From Nymphaea colorata (Eukaryota; Streptophyta; Magnoliopsida; Nymphaeales; Nymphaeaceae), in NCBI RefSeq assembly GCF_008831285.2, contig NC_045138.2:43827115-43891114 (forward strand): 64,000 nucleotides of DNA, read 5' to 3'. Positions 33,501 through 42,052 of this stretch are shown one piece after another. How positions within the stretch are numbered: the stretch's first letter is position 1; each line of letters begins with the position of its first letter. Position numbers and translations under genes: made by a program. The notes under the pieces are model-generated. The model did no database searches and had not been told where the DNA came from. It saw nothing but the letters and a program-made list of their open reading frames with translations.

Positions 33501-36500
33501 TGGGGGTTACAGAGATGTTATGGCTCAAAATTCTTTTAGCAGATATTGGGGTTAAAATGGAAGAGAAGATGAGGATGTATTGTGACAACAAGTCTGCGAT
33601 TAACTTGGCAAACAATCCGGTCATGCACGACAGGACCAAACATATGGAGATCGATCGTCACTTCATACGGGAACGCATAGATTCAAAGGAGTTGATTCTG
33701 CCCTATATGAAGTCTGAAGATCAAGTTGCAGATGTCTTAACTAAGTCTTTATGTACATCTCAATTTGAGAAAAATGTTAGCAAGCTTGGCATGTTTGACA
33801 TGTATGCCAAGCTTGAGGGGGAGTGTTAGAATATATTGTATTGGGAACCGGGTCCATATATGGACCCGGCCCTATGGGGCACGGATACCGAGGCAGGCTC
33901 GGTACCCTAGGCGGCACTCTTTCTCTCCCTCCTATATATTCTTCACTTACATGTAATTGTTGAGTTAAGTGAATATAATTTTCTCTCTCCTAGGGTTGCG
34001 GTTTGCCCCTAGGTCAGAGCTTCCCCGTGGTTTTTCACATCTTTCTGAGGTTTTCCACGTATATTGTGTGTTCTTTCTCTGCTCTCTCCTTTTGGTTCGT
34101 GTTCCTACTATATGAATTGTTTTGAAAGGCTTATAGTAATTGTTTTGATAATGTTACGCATTGCATGTGCATGCTAGAATTGATAACTGTTTAGGACAGA
34201 TGAGGCGGGGTATCGAGTCGAGTGTCTCCTCGACCCCAATTGTGCATTAGAAAGCATTCTAGAATGATAACTGCATAGGACAGCTACGAGCCCACCACAG
34301 ATTGAGACTACTCTCTGTGGTTTGGTTAAGTTTTCAAAGATGTGATTGTTATGATGATGAATGTGAATGTTATGTTTATTGAATACTCATTGCCGTGGGC
34401 AATGATGCAAATGTTTGCACAGTGGGTAGTTGTACCCATATTGTTATGACGGCTAGCCAAAACTGTTGTGGTTATGTGTAACCCTCGTGTGGAGGCAATT
34501 GGAGGTGTGGGTTCACTCGTGAAGTGAACCAACCTCAGGAGCTAGCCAGTTAAATGTGTTTGTGCAAGTATAAGTATAAGAATGAAAGAATAAGAGATGA
34601 GAGGCCAGTGGGATGTGACTATGTATATGGGAGTTGTCCCACTTTCGCCACTGGTCTCGCCTGTTCGGAGCGCAGGCGGTGCAAGGCCCCAGGGTACTGT
34701 TGTGTGATGTGCTTGGAGCGTAGGCTCCCGCCTTCCCAACTTGGGTGTCCTAGGGAAGGCTGAGTATCTCTCATTGGAATTCACACATCCATGGATGAGT
34801 GCTCTACCGCTGCAGCGGATAGATGGATCCATACTGTTCTGGGCCACCACGGGGGTTGTCTCTCGGCTGTGGGCCGCCCGCGGTGTGCACGTGCCTGTGT
34901 TTGCACCCACAGGAACTGTAAATTCACTGATAGTAATGAAACTGCAATGTATGTGATTGAAATATATAGGATTGTTGTGCATGTGACTGTTGTGCTTATG
35001 AATGCAAGTGACATGTTGATGATGCCTTGCATGTGATTGAAATTATGTTATTGTAGCCATTGAGTGGCGTCTGCATGTCGTGTCTTGACACGACATAATG
35101 ATAGATTGTTCTGATGTTTGTTTGTGTACTGAGCCCGACCTAAGAGGGCTTGGACTTTTCCTGGCTTGTTGCCATACTGCGAAGGCTAAGCCTTCAGTTG
35201 TTTCCTTTTTTCAGGTTTTGGTGTACCCGGGGCAGCAGGCTGAGTAGATGGCTACACTCACGTCCTACTGGGGAGGTTTTGGGTTTTGTTTTGTTCTTGT
35301 AGTGCCGGCGCGTCGGGTTTTTGGTTTTACTGATGCCTTGTTTTGATGAGGCATCGATGTTGTGATTTTGAGGCATTTTTGTCAAATGTACAATTGAATT
35401 GAAATGCTATATAATGGAAAGCTTGCCCCATTGTTTTGAATTGCTTGGCTCATTCCTTTTTGAACTATTGTGTAGTCACACCTCGATGTTGGATGTTAGA
35501 AAAAAAAAAATGTTTGAGTGTCAAAAAGGTCGGGGTGTGACAGGAAAACCCAACTTACCGGATCTTCACCTGGGAAATAGGGAAACTCTATCTTCGCAGG
35601 CTTCTAGGTGATGGCTCTAGGCCCATGCGTTGGGCCGCTGGCACCTCTGCGTCCCTTGTCGTCCGTCTCTGTGCGTTTGGAGTGAGGAGTGCAGCTGCCT
35701 AACTGCAGAAGTTCCGTCAGTATGGTGTTCATCTCCTGCTGCTCGATGAGGAAGGCATTTGGCCTTCCTTCCGGTCCATTCAATCGGAGATCAAGGCCTT
35801 GAATTTGACCACCAGATGTCCAACAGCTCCTCCATTCTCTCACGTTGAGCATGCACCACTGTTATGGCATCCTTGGTAATGATCTTCTTTGCCATCGATG
35901 GAGGCTCTGATACCTTGTTAGCTCCCACCCAACAGGTTACTCACACACTCCAAACTTAGAAGCCCAGCCTCTGCGGTAAGAACGACGTAAGTATATTAAA
36001 CATGTCCTTAGGGCTAATGCCTTATTACATTTATAAGTGGGATGTAATAGGGTGGGTTAAATTATTGCCCTAATCTACTAACTAACCCAACCTAACCAGG
36101 ACCCGACTCGCACCACCTGGGTCTAACAATGATCATCTAAGTAGAGTGATAGAGACTTTGCAAAGGCATAAGCATTATGCCAAACAATGTTATGCGTATC
36201 GTACGATACACATGCGCATCATACAATATGTATCGTATAGGTTTAGAAAACCTATACGGTACGCTTACGACACACGATGCGCTCGTGTATCGTAAGCGTA
36301 TCGCCCGTATCATACGATACGGGGAAAAACACATCATTCATTATTTTTTAAAGTTTAAACACTCCTCCTTCTCTCTCTCCTTGTGTTTAAAGACTCCAAG
36401 AGACATGGGAGGGAGATGTTTTGCTCATTTTCATAAAAAATAACTGAGGATTCATCGATTTGGGAGATACTATCGTTGAATCATGAAAGATGATAACTAT

Positions 36501-39500
36501 ATGTTTTGAACTTATGAAATTGTGATGTAATCTAAGTCCTAAGACTCCAAGTCCTAAGACTCAAAGTCCTAAGATTCTATAAAATTTCAAGTTTAAAATT
36601 GTGATGGATGCTTATTATGTTATTTTGAATCTCTGATTTCTTAGTTTTGAATGTGTTGTTGATACACATGAATGCTCATTATGTATGATGATCTTTCTTA
36701 TATTTGAATACGTTTTTCTTGATTTCTGATTTTTTTGTTTATTTTTTATTATTTTTTCTCTATTTTCTCTGATTTTTAATATTTTTTAAATTAAAAAATT
36801 AATTTTACGATACGCTACGCTATGTTTGCGATACGTTACGATACGACATATAGGTCGGCCCGACTGATACGCTTTACGCTACCACCTTTTACAACATTGA
36901 TGATCTTGCTACAGTATCAAATGTGCATAATTAGAAGGGACTAAGAAATGTGACAGATCAAATGTTCAAATTTTGTGTGTTGTGATGCACAAAAGGTCTG
37001 AATCTGGATAGTTTTATATTTTTGTACCTTTTGTAATATTGTACTTTAAGGTATAGTTTTCTTAATGAGGTATTGGTGCAGAAAAATTGTGCTTGCAACA
37101 AATATTGCAGAAAGCAGTATCACAATTGATGATGTAGTGTATGTAATAGACTGTGGAAAAGCAAAAGAAACAAGCTATGATGCTCTTAACAAGCTAGCAT
37201 GTTTGCTACCATCATGGGTATCAAAAGCATCAGCTCATCAGGTAATGAGTTTTGGTTATGCAGCTATGTTCAGGAACAATTTTATGTAATGACTAAAAAC
37301 CTCATTCTGATATTGTTCTTTTGAATCCAAAATGTGCAGAGGCGTGGTCGTGCAGGGCGTGTTCAACCTGGTATTTGCTTTCGGTTGTACCCAAAATTGA
37401 TCTATGAAGCAATGTCAGAATATCAGCTTCCAGAGATTCTTCGGACCCCACTCCAAGAACTCTGCTTGACCATTAAAAGCTTACAGCTTGGATGCATTAG
37501 CTCGTTCTTAGCCAAAGCCCTTCAGCCACCTGATCCTTTGTCTCTGCAAAATGCGATTGACCTTCTGAAAACTATAGGGGCTTTTGATGATATGGAAGAA
37601 CTCACCCCACTGGGTATATGAAATTTTAGCTCCACAGTAATCAAAACTGATTTTTTCTCTGCAGTTTCATCATCTTGCTTGTTACCTGTCTAAATTTTTC
37701 TTCTCTCTTATTTACAGGGCGTCATCTTTGCACTTTGCCTTTGGATCCAAATATTGGGAAAATGCTGCTGTTTGGGTCCATCTTTCAATGTTTGGATCCG
37801 GCACTAACCATTGCTGCAGCTTTAGCACATCGTGATCCATTTGTCCTTCCAATAAATAGAAAAGAAGAAGCTGATGAAGCAAAACGATTCTTTGCTGGTG
37901 ACTCTTTCAGGTATCGGCTGCATGTTTCACTTTTGAGTTTTGTGAGGCTATTGTTGACACATCATATTTGCATTCAAATAAAAGTTTTGTGCTCGACATG
38001 AAGGAAAGCTTGCATGAATTGTGTTGTGTTTTCCATCCTTACCTTCTTTTTATGTCATTAGCTACAGGGATATGAGCATTTATGTTCTATTTTGTTTTGT
38101 GCCTTGTCAACAATTTTTAAGTATTTGTTAATGATGCAACCCTATGGTGAATGCAACAAAGAATGAAGAGTCAATGTCTTGATTGAATTTTATTACCAAA
38201 AATTGACTATATAAGTTTTTTTCTACTTGCAAAATTTGACTTCGTCGTCAGACTCAAAATTTCTTTTTACGAATTCTATAATTTTTGGCATTCAACGTCC
38301 AACTGTGCTTTAGATTTATGAAATAACTCTAGAACCAGGTGCGGAGGGAGGGGGGGGGGGGGGGGCGCCTAGGCCATCGCCCCACCCCAACCAAATTAAA
38401 AAAAAAAAATCTAGTGTAAAAATTGAAATTTTTTTTTTTGTCTCAATGTATTTTTTGAATATAAGTTCAGTTTGGCCTTACCCAAATCCAATCCACAAAA
38501 CCTAGTCCCCATTTGGCCCGCCCTTGCGAAAAATCCTGGCTCCACCCCTGTCTAGAACCATTAGATGACCCCATAAGTAGGACAAATTTCATGTATGTGT
38601 GTATGTATGTATGTATGTGTGTATGTGTGTGACACCAAAGATTTCCATTTGTGCTTGAATACGACACTTTCTTGTTAGATGAACTATATGGATGCAATCT
38701 CATATTCAAAAACTTAGGAATCATCATGGAGGTTGTGCTTTTTAATCTGTTCATGTGATTTGACAAGGGCCTAATGGTCTTAAATCTTTGGGCTCACATT
38801 ATCTTTACTTGTTTCTAGTTTTCTGGAAATTGAGCTATATTTCTGTCTAGTTTGCAAAATGTGTGTATGGTGAGGTATCCAGCTAGTGTGTTGCATTTTA
38901 CTATACAAATAATTCCTCCTTCTGTCTCTCTCTCTTGTTTTTTTTGTGTGTGTATTGAACAAACGTACTTGAGACCTTGTCTTTATCATTTTTGAAGGGA
39001 TCGTGCTATCACATACACATAATTGAGAAATACTTTGTCGCTAATAAATGGACAAATATTTTTTATGTCACTACTGGTTGGGTTATATGTGAATTGCAAT
39101 TCGAGTGCTGTAAGGCTATGTCACATGGGTGCTTCTAAATGGCTGCCACACCCATGTCGACACTGCTGCTGGTGCTCTGACACACACGTTCGGGCACTAG
39201 TTGTTTATAAGTAATGAAACAAGTTGTCATCCCTCTAATTCAGCACGTGTGATATACTAGCCATATCACACACATGTTTACACACACACACATATATATA
39301 TATATATCACTCCCAGCCGCCAAGTTTTTTAAATTGCTCTGAACCCATGTCTACAACTATATCCAGAAGCCGTATATATATATATATATATATATATCAC
39401 TCCCAGCCGCCAAGTTTTTTAAATTGCTCTGAACCCATGTCTACAACTATATCCAGAGCCGTGTGATGTGATTTTGATCTTTATGCAGTGATCACATTGC

Positions 39501-42052
39501 ACTTCTCAAAGCATTTGAAAGTTGGCAACATGCTAAACGTGATGGCAAAGCACGTGATTTTTGTTGGAGAAACTTTTTATCTCCTACAACAATGCAGATG
39601 ATAGAGGACATGAGGAACCAGTTCTATGATCTACTCTCTGATATTGGATTTGTTGATAAAGCACGAGGAATGAAGGTCAGATGCTTCCTGCTAATCGTTT
39701 GTCTTAAATATTTCATGTCTTTAAAGAGTGTATTTAACCTTTTGAGGTACCCGATAGTGAAATTTTCACTGTCTTGCAGCATTAGGGCATTTTTCATGTC
39801 CAATTGAAATTTTGTTTTTCATGAGTTGTTAATCATGTATTTGAATGTATCTTCATACTATGCTTACTCTCCAATTAGGGCATCTCTCATTGTCTTTCTC
39901 GAAGTCCTTTAAAATTGAAACATGGTGTGGCTTCTGTTAAAGTGCAAGAGAAATGAACGTAACTAAATACAATGTACAGAATCGATGCAATGAAAGAAAA
40001 TGATAGTTGTTGAAGTGTTATAAGTACCCTAGTCCATGTATATTTTTGTTCTGACATGACATAGTGCCTATTTAATATCTGGTCTGGAAGGTCGTTGACA
40101 AGTTCCCTAAAAGTTAAGTCACATGGGCGTCGGAATGGGTTTGGATACAGCAATGCAGGTACAAGGATGGCAATTTTAAAAAATCTGCATACAGAGGTGC
40201 AGCTGTGTTTATAACGTTATATACATATAAAATCCCCAAAAAAATCTAAATTAATATGTACAAAATCCCCAAAAAAATATAAATTAAAGCAATTTTATAT
40301 ACAATGATAAACTCTGCAGTCGGTACAATCCTGATTTTCATTCATCAAAAATCTTTTTTAGCATGTTACTTACTAAAACCAAGAGGAAAAGAATATAATA
40401 GCAGAAATATACTTGCAGATTTCCAGAAATATATTAACATAAATCTTAGAAGTAACAACAGCATTACAATTTGTTTTTTTCAGCACGATACTATGACTGC
40501 AGTGCCAAAAGAGATTTTCTGAAAGGTGAAACCTAACCAGAGTTCTGTTTCAACTGTCTAGCAGGGTACTGAACTGAAAATCAGAACTAAACTGCAAAAA
40601 ATCAAAACCCAAAATTGAAACAAGCTGCAAATCAGAAATAAAATAGTTCAGAACCAAAAAAATAAATCAGAGATCATAATAATAATAATCAAAATCGAAA
40701 ATATTAGGGAAAAACAAAAGATACCCAAAAAAACCTAGCTTCAGAAAAGAGAAAAATGGGCCAAAAACCTGACATACCTCATCGCTGCAGGTCTCTCCCA
40801 TTCTCTGCCCGTTGCTGGCAGTGAGAGTCTCAGCCTCATGCCATCATGTCCTCTTGCAAGTGAAGATGTGTGGAAGGCTTAGGGGTCCAAGGGGAGGAGA
40901 AGAAGACTGTCAGGGGTGTCACGTTTTTTTAAGAAAAGGGTCACTTAAGCATTTTTTATCAGGTCTAACCCAGACCTGATCCAAAGCATACCAAGAGTGT
41001 ATCAATACCTGTATTGCTGTGCGGGCATACCAGCACACGTACAGGGACGTTGTGCACATACCCTTGTGCCATGGCTAAAAGTAGAAGTGACACACATCAT
41101 GTTGTGTAAACTGACCAAAATAATATAAACATGTGTCTACAAGCTATTGTGATTGCTAGTTACTATTTTCTTAAAACCCTTCAACCAATTTTAATTTGAA
41201 AGGAATAGGTGGTGTGAGAGACTGTTGGGAATTTAGGAAAAATAAGAGGCCCATAGTTTGAAATCAACTCCACAGCATGAGAACAGCATATCAAAAAGAT
41301 AAGGTCAAAGGGTAGGTCCATCATATCCTAGTAGTAATTCAATATATGTTTGACAATGTGATAGCAATTTAGAGTTTTGTAGTCTGTCATGTTTGAAAAG
41401 GTCTTGTGCTCATTGCTAAGAACATCACTTGCCTCTTTCAGGCATACAATCTTTATAGCATGGATATAGAGATGATATGTGCCACCCTCTGTGCTGGGTT
41501 ATATCCTAATGTGCTGCAATGCAAACGAAGAGGAAAAAGGACAGCATTCTACACTAAAGATGTTGGTAAAGTGGATATCCATCCATCATCCGTCAATGCT
41601 GGGATTCATCTTTTCCCGCTGCCATATATGGTTTTCAGTGACAAGGTGAAGACTACTAGCGTATTCGTGAGGGGTTCAACTAATATATCAGATTATACTC
41701 TGCTGATGTTTGGAGGCAATCTCATGCCTAGCCGAAGTGGAGAAGGCATCGAGATGCTTGGAGGCTACCTTCATTTTTCTGCTTCCAAGAGCGTATTACA
41801 ACTGATACAGGTTAGTATGAGCTATTTAAGTTCCTTTTCCTCTCCTTTCTCTTCTCTATGTTTGTTAGAAGGGCCAATTTGTTCCTACCTTTATGGCAGA
41901 GGTTGAGAGGTGAACTTGATAGGCTTCTTCAGAAGAAAATCGAGGATCCTGAGGTAGACATTACTGCAGAAGGAAAGGGGGTTGTAGCTGCTGTTGTGGA
42001 ATTGTTACATAGCCAAAATTTACAAGAAACGTATGGTTATAGACGCCACTGA
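21607..42052 (+). CDS. DEAH-box RNA helicase, DHX36-like (DExH1/3/5 group), 3' part, seven exons
   Basis: Exons: 21607-21821, 37082-37241, 37340-37613, 37718-37910, 39489-39675, 41442-41810, 41900-42052. The phases join without a stop to give 516 codons. The product runs from the start of the helicase C domain ([26 protein letters not shown]) through motif V ([21 protein letters not shown], read in parts) and motif VI ([12 protein letters not shown]), then the HA2 domain and the C-terminal OB-fold region ([31 protein letters not shown]). The family unwinds RNA with ATP hydrolysis. The N-terminal part with Walker A and the DEAH box lies upstream of this window or is lost. All introns are GT-AG except the first, which is GC-AG. 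Intact exons suggest a working gene. Confidence 0.92.
21822..21827 (+). other. GC-type 5' splice site
   Basis: AAG followed by GCAAGT fits the GC-AG consensus. Only this junction joins the helicase frame correctly to 37082, because the reading frame needs AG plus A to make arginine. No GT donor within a few bases keeps the frame. Confidence 0.85.
21828..23440. other. Intron sequence without recognised repeat
   Basis: This is ordinary AT-rich intronic DNA of the helicase gene. The few frames are short and unlike any family I know. Confidence 0.5.
23440..23850. repeat. AT-rich repeat with GATATCGCGATAT-like core
   Basis: Near-palindromes made of GATATT and ATATCGCGATAT are followed by a T-rich stretch and a CCTGAGA(A/T)-type end. 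The T-rich part resembles those at 5040-5590 and 19220-19440. It is non-coding. Confidence 0.5.
23853..23919. repeat. (GT)n(AT)n microsatellite
   Basis: A GT run is followed directly by a TA run. A GA run of similar length lies at 24484-24514. Confidence 0.9.
24980..25428 (+). pseudogene. Old Ty3/gypsy reverse transcriptase remnant, part 1
   Basis: Degenerate + strand matches to gypsy RT: an [15 protein letters not shown]-type N-terminal segment near 25065, a FMDQMN…DYLDWFI segment near 25320, and the catalytic region [20 protein letters not shown] (25370-25425). Several frameshifts interrupt it. The frame continues at 36129 after the inserted gypsy element: EEHND then [16 protein letters not shown]. 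The join is exact at the target duplication. Confidence 0.8.
25429..25529 (-). repeat. Shortened 3' LTR of the gypsy derivative
   Basis: This matches only the last ~100 bases of the 5' LTR, from GGCATTAGCCCTAAGGAC to AGCTAACA, with several substitutions. The U3 half is missing, so the deletion took the LTR start. Confidence 0.85.
25590..25945 (-). pseudogene. Gypsy integrase C-terminal remnant
   Basis: The - strand translation gives [15 protein letters not shown], then a KHKDTMGDW-like segment and [11 protein letters not shown] in shifting frames. These are the features that follow the integrase core in plant gypsy elements. Multiple stops are present. Confidence 0.7.
25950..26565 (-). pseudogene. 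Gypsy reverse transcriptase fused to integrase by deletion
   Basis: The - strand reads [19 protein letters not shown], then [14 protein letters not shown], then [15 protein letters not shown], then [12 protein letters not shown] with a stop, then [12 protein letters not shown]. The second residue of the catalytic YxDD box is intact in FNDILV form, with Y replaced by F. After GHLISGG the frame jumps to [19 protein letters not shown], the C-terminal part of integrase. That jump marks the deletion that removed RNase H and the integrase core. Confidence 0.8.
26571..27269 (-). pseudogene. Gypsy gag, remaining part, broken
   Basis: It contains KQYFHG at the insertion junction, a middle gag segment (26983-27207) ending WPVEA with more gag-like sequence beyond it, and a degraded zinc-knuckle region near 26700 (one cysteine pair lost) followed by RRLHMYLI. 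Several frameshifts and stops are present. Confidence 0.7.
28831..29116 (+). repeat. 5' LTR of copia-2
   Basis: 286 bp, starting TGTTAGAATATATTG and ending GTGTTCCTACT. It contains an inverted CCGGGTCCATATATGGACCCGG palindrome near its start. The last two bases are CT, not the usual CA, as judged from the target duplication. Confidence 0.9.
29117..29129 (+). other. Primer binding site of copia-2
   Basis: TGGTATCAGAGCC, complementary to the 3' end of initiator methionine tRNA, with no spacer after the LTR. Confidence 0.9.
29359..29421 (+). repeat. Three 21-bp tandem units in the copia-2 leader
   Basis: GCTGCTCCCAGCGTCGCCGTC occurs three times in a row (the third with one change) within a GCC-rich leader before gag. 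The long frames here are by-products of the triplet repeat. Confidence 0.85.
29532..30776 (+). CDS. copia-2 Gag and start of protease (frame 1)
   Basis: The first ATG is at 29532; the frame is open 12 bases earlier but without ATG. The product has a Gag domain ([31 protein letters not shown]), a CCHC knuckle [15 protein letters not shown], and the protease active site [14 protein letters not shown]. It ends at TAA (30774-30776) in mid-protease, after HVPNIP. Homologous sequence continues at once in the frame one base back, so a single-base loss has split the polyprotein. Programmed frameshifting is possible but no slippery site is evident. Confidence 0.9.
   Translation: MADAVMPKLDDALDTGSNTKGENLRVHVTSIRLNKDNYLSWSAALEIGITSRGRLHYITGEKPAPSKTDSQWPTWALEDSQVKVWIISSVSADIQPLILRKSTTYDMWTVLARMYGRKKRVLRAYQIKRSIYALKQGDLSVASFYAALKTKWEELDYHVNDDWKCGVDHALYWEKEWMDRTFIFLGGLRDEFETIRSQILNCDEIPGIEEVYARIESEEQRRQIMHIDSHQGNSPAAFVSHTSGTGQRPTRRCSHCNKVGHSVDFCWDLHPEKRLVRGRPPPHRRASSVPEPSPGSSNVAKSKLSSDQLRELQAYISRLSTQDDASTSEGAKLAQALVATSDQGNSSLGDWIVDSGATHHMTGDPTMFQEYKLTSGQQRVSMADGSSISVAGKGSLSLLNKYCLHNALHVPNIP
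30773..33829 (+). pseudogene. copia-2 Pol: integrase, RT, RNase H (frame 2)
   Basis: It has no start codon of its own at the expected place and depends on the upstream frame. The order is: end of protease, integrase zinc domain (RLGHLPFQ…CEVCQLSKH), and integrase core ([29 protein letters not shown]). Reverse transcriptase follows ([32 protein letters not shown]), then RNase H ([37 protein letters not shown]). All catalytic residues are present over ~1018 codons without interruption. The stop lies in the 3' LTR. Confidence 0.88.
33824..34109 (+). repeat. 3' LTR of copia-2
   Basis: 286 bp, one substitution from the 5' copy. The polyprotein stop codon TAG lies within its first six bases. Confidence 0.92.
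35543..35870 (-). pseudogene. Gypsy gag, N-terminal part, broken
   Basis: After the primer site, the - strand reads [17 protein letters not shown], then shifts frame and stops. Near the insertion point it reads PGEDPVSWV, the conserved gypsy gag motif. It is interrupted by the 3-kb LTR and continues at 27264 with KQYFHG. Confidence 0.75.
35916..36128 (-). repeat. 5' LTR of the gypsy derivative
   Basis: 213 bp. On the - strand it runs from TGTTAGACCCAGG to GGGAGCTAACA, with a TATA-like ACTTATAAATG. It is followed by AGGTATCAGAGCC (35915-35903), a tRNA-iMet type primer site with one mismatch at its first base. Confidence 0.85.
36129..36190 (+). pseudogene. Old Ty3/gypsy reverse transcriptase remnant, part 2
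   Basis: [20 protein letters not shown] continues the RT segment that stops at 25428. The first five bases (ATGAT) duplicate 25424-25428. The match ends where an ATACG-rich repeat begins. Confidence 0.75.
36190..36896. repeat. ATACG-rich palindromic repeat element
   Basis: The left part is dense in TATCGTACGATAC words and two strong hairpins. The right part repeats ACGATACG and ends GGTGGTAGCGTAAAGCG-like (complement). Between them is T-rich filler like that in the repeats at 4063, 18641 and 23440. Ends resemble each other in inverse (AATGTTATGCG and AATGTTGTAAAAGG), so it is probably a non-autonomous TIR element. No target duplication could be fixed. Confidence 0.5.
37082..37241 (+). CDS. 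Helicase exon: motif V
   Basis: Acceptor GCAG ends at 37081. It encodes [16 protein letters not shown] and runs to [10 protein letters not shown]. It ends on a codon boundary at a GTAATG donor, so the motif VI glutamine is the last residue. Confidence 0.93.
37340..37613 (+). CDS. Helicase exon: motif VI and start of HA2
   Basis: It begins [15 protein letters not shown] after TGTGCAG. It continues through [15 protein letters not shown] and [13 protein letters not shown] to MEELTPL. It ends one base into a glycine codon at a GTATAT donor. Confidence 0.93.
37718..37910 (+). CDS. Helicase exon: HA2 domain
   Basis: It begins [17 protein letters not shown] and ends KRFFAGDSF, splitting a serine codon before the GTATCG donor. 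It carries the conserved NPALTIAAA-like segment, here [16 protein letters not shown]. Confidence 0.93.
38336..38550. mobile_element. 215-bp hAT-type MITE
   Basis: It lies in a helicase intron. The perfect 8-bp duplication TCTAGAAC (38328-38335 and 38551-38558) is the hallmark of hAT. Ends are imperfect inverted repeats CAGGTGCGGAGGGAGG and CAGGGGTGGAGCCAGG. The interior starts with a long G run (38350-38365). It is non-coding. Confidence 0.9.
39291..39469. repeat. 90-bp tandem duplication with TA tracts
   Basis: (TA)n followed by CACTCCCAGCCGCCAAG…CTATATCCAGA occurs twice with a period of 90 bases. It lies immediately upstream of the helicase exon at 39489. The second copy ends 20 bases before the acceptor AG. 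Confidence 0.85.
39489..39675 (+). CDS. Helicase exon: end of HA2
   Basis: It begins [13 protein letters not shown] after TTATGCAG, and encodes [17 protein letters not shown] and [15 protein letters not shown]. It ends on a codon boundary at GTCAGA. Confidence 0.92.
40108..41075. repeat. Interspersed AT-rich element in helicase intron
   Basis: It starts AGTTAAGTCACATGGGCGTCGG and ends with the approximate complement (…CACATACCCTTGTGCCATGGCT), so the ends are weakly inverted. The first ~100 bases resemble 18645-18720 (TCATGTGGGTGCGGGTATGG). No coding region. Probably a decayed non-autonomous TIR element. Confidence 0.5.
41442..41810 (+). CDS. Helicase exon: OB-fold region
   Basis: 123 codons, begins [16 protein letters not shown] after TTTCAG. 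It contains the [13 protein letters not shown] and [16 protein letters not shown] segments typical of the family. It ends on a codon boundary at GTTAGT. Confidence 0.93.
41900..42052 (+). CDS. Helicase last exon
   Basis: It begins [13 protein letters not shown] after ATGGCAG and ends …[16 protein letters not shown] with TGA at 42050-42052. The [14 protein letters not shown] segment is characteristic of the C-terminus of this helicase group. Confidence 0.92.
   Translation, partial: RLRGELDRLLQKKIEDPEVDITAEGKGVVAAVVELLHSQNLQETYGYRRH

Larger units (their letters stand above)
28831..34109 (+). mobile_element. Young Ty1/copia retrotransposon (copia-2)
   Basis: 286-bp LTRs at 28831-29116 and 33824-34109 differ at one base (28889 T, 33882 C). 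Target duplication ATATG is perfect (28826-28830 and 34110-34114). Primer site TGGTATCAGAGCC starts at 29117, directly after the LTR. Polypurine tract GAGGGGGAG precedes the 3' LTR. Gag-protease and integrase-RT-RNase H are each open but lie in different frames. The target is the solo LTR at 27270-35542. Confidence 0.95.
27270..35542 (-). mobile_element. 3.0-kb solo LTR (copy 2), interrupted by a copia
   Basis: The + strand begins TGTAATGCTCG and ends GGGGTGTGACA, the exact inverse ends of copy 1 at 7638-10638. The target duplication GGAAA is perfect (27265-27269 and 35543-35547). Removing the nested copia and one of its duplications leaves about 2989 bp, against 3001 bp for copy 1. It disrupts the gypsy gag frame, which resumes exactly on both sides. 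The GC-rich triplet run near 27470 is shorter than in copy 1. Confidence 0.85.
25429..36128 (-). mobile_element. Ty3/gypsy deletion derivative carrying nested insertions
   Basis: Perfect target duplication ATGAT (25424-25428 and 36129-36133) and TG…CA LTR ends. The order on the - strand is 5' LTR (36128-35916), primer site, gag start, a nested 3-kb LTR, the rest of gag, RT, the end of integrase, and a shortened 3' LTR. Protease, RNase H and most of integrase are deleted. After removing the nested 8.3 kb, only about 2.4 kb remain. RT preceding integrase confirms gypsy order. The element cannot be autonomous. Confidence 0.9.
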
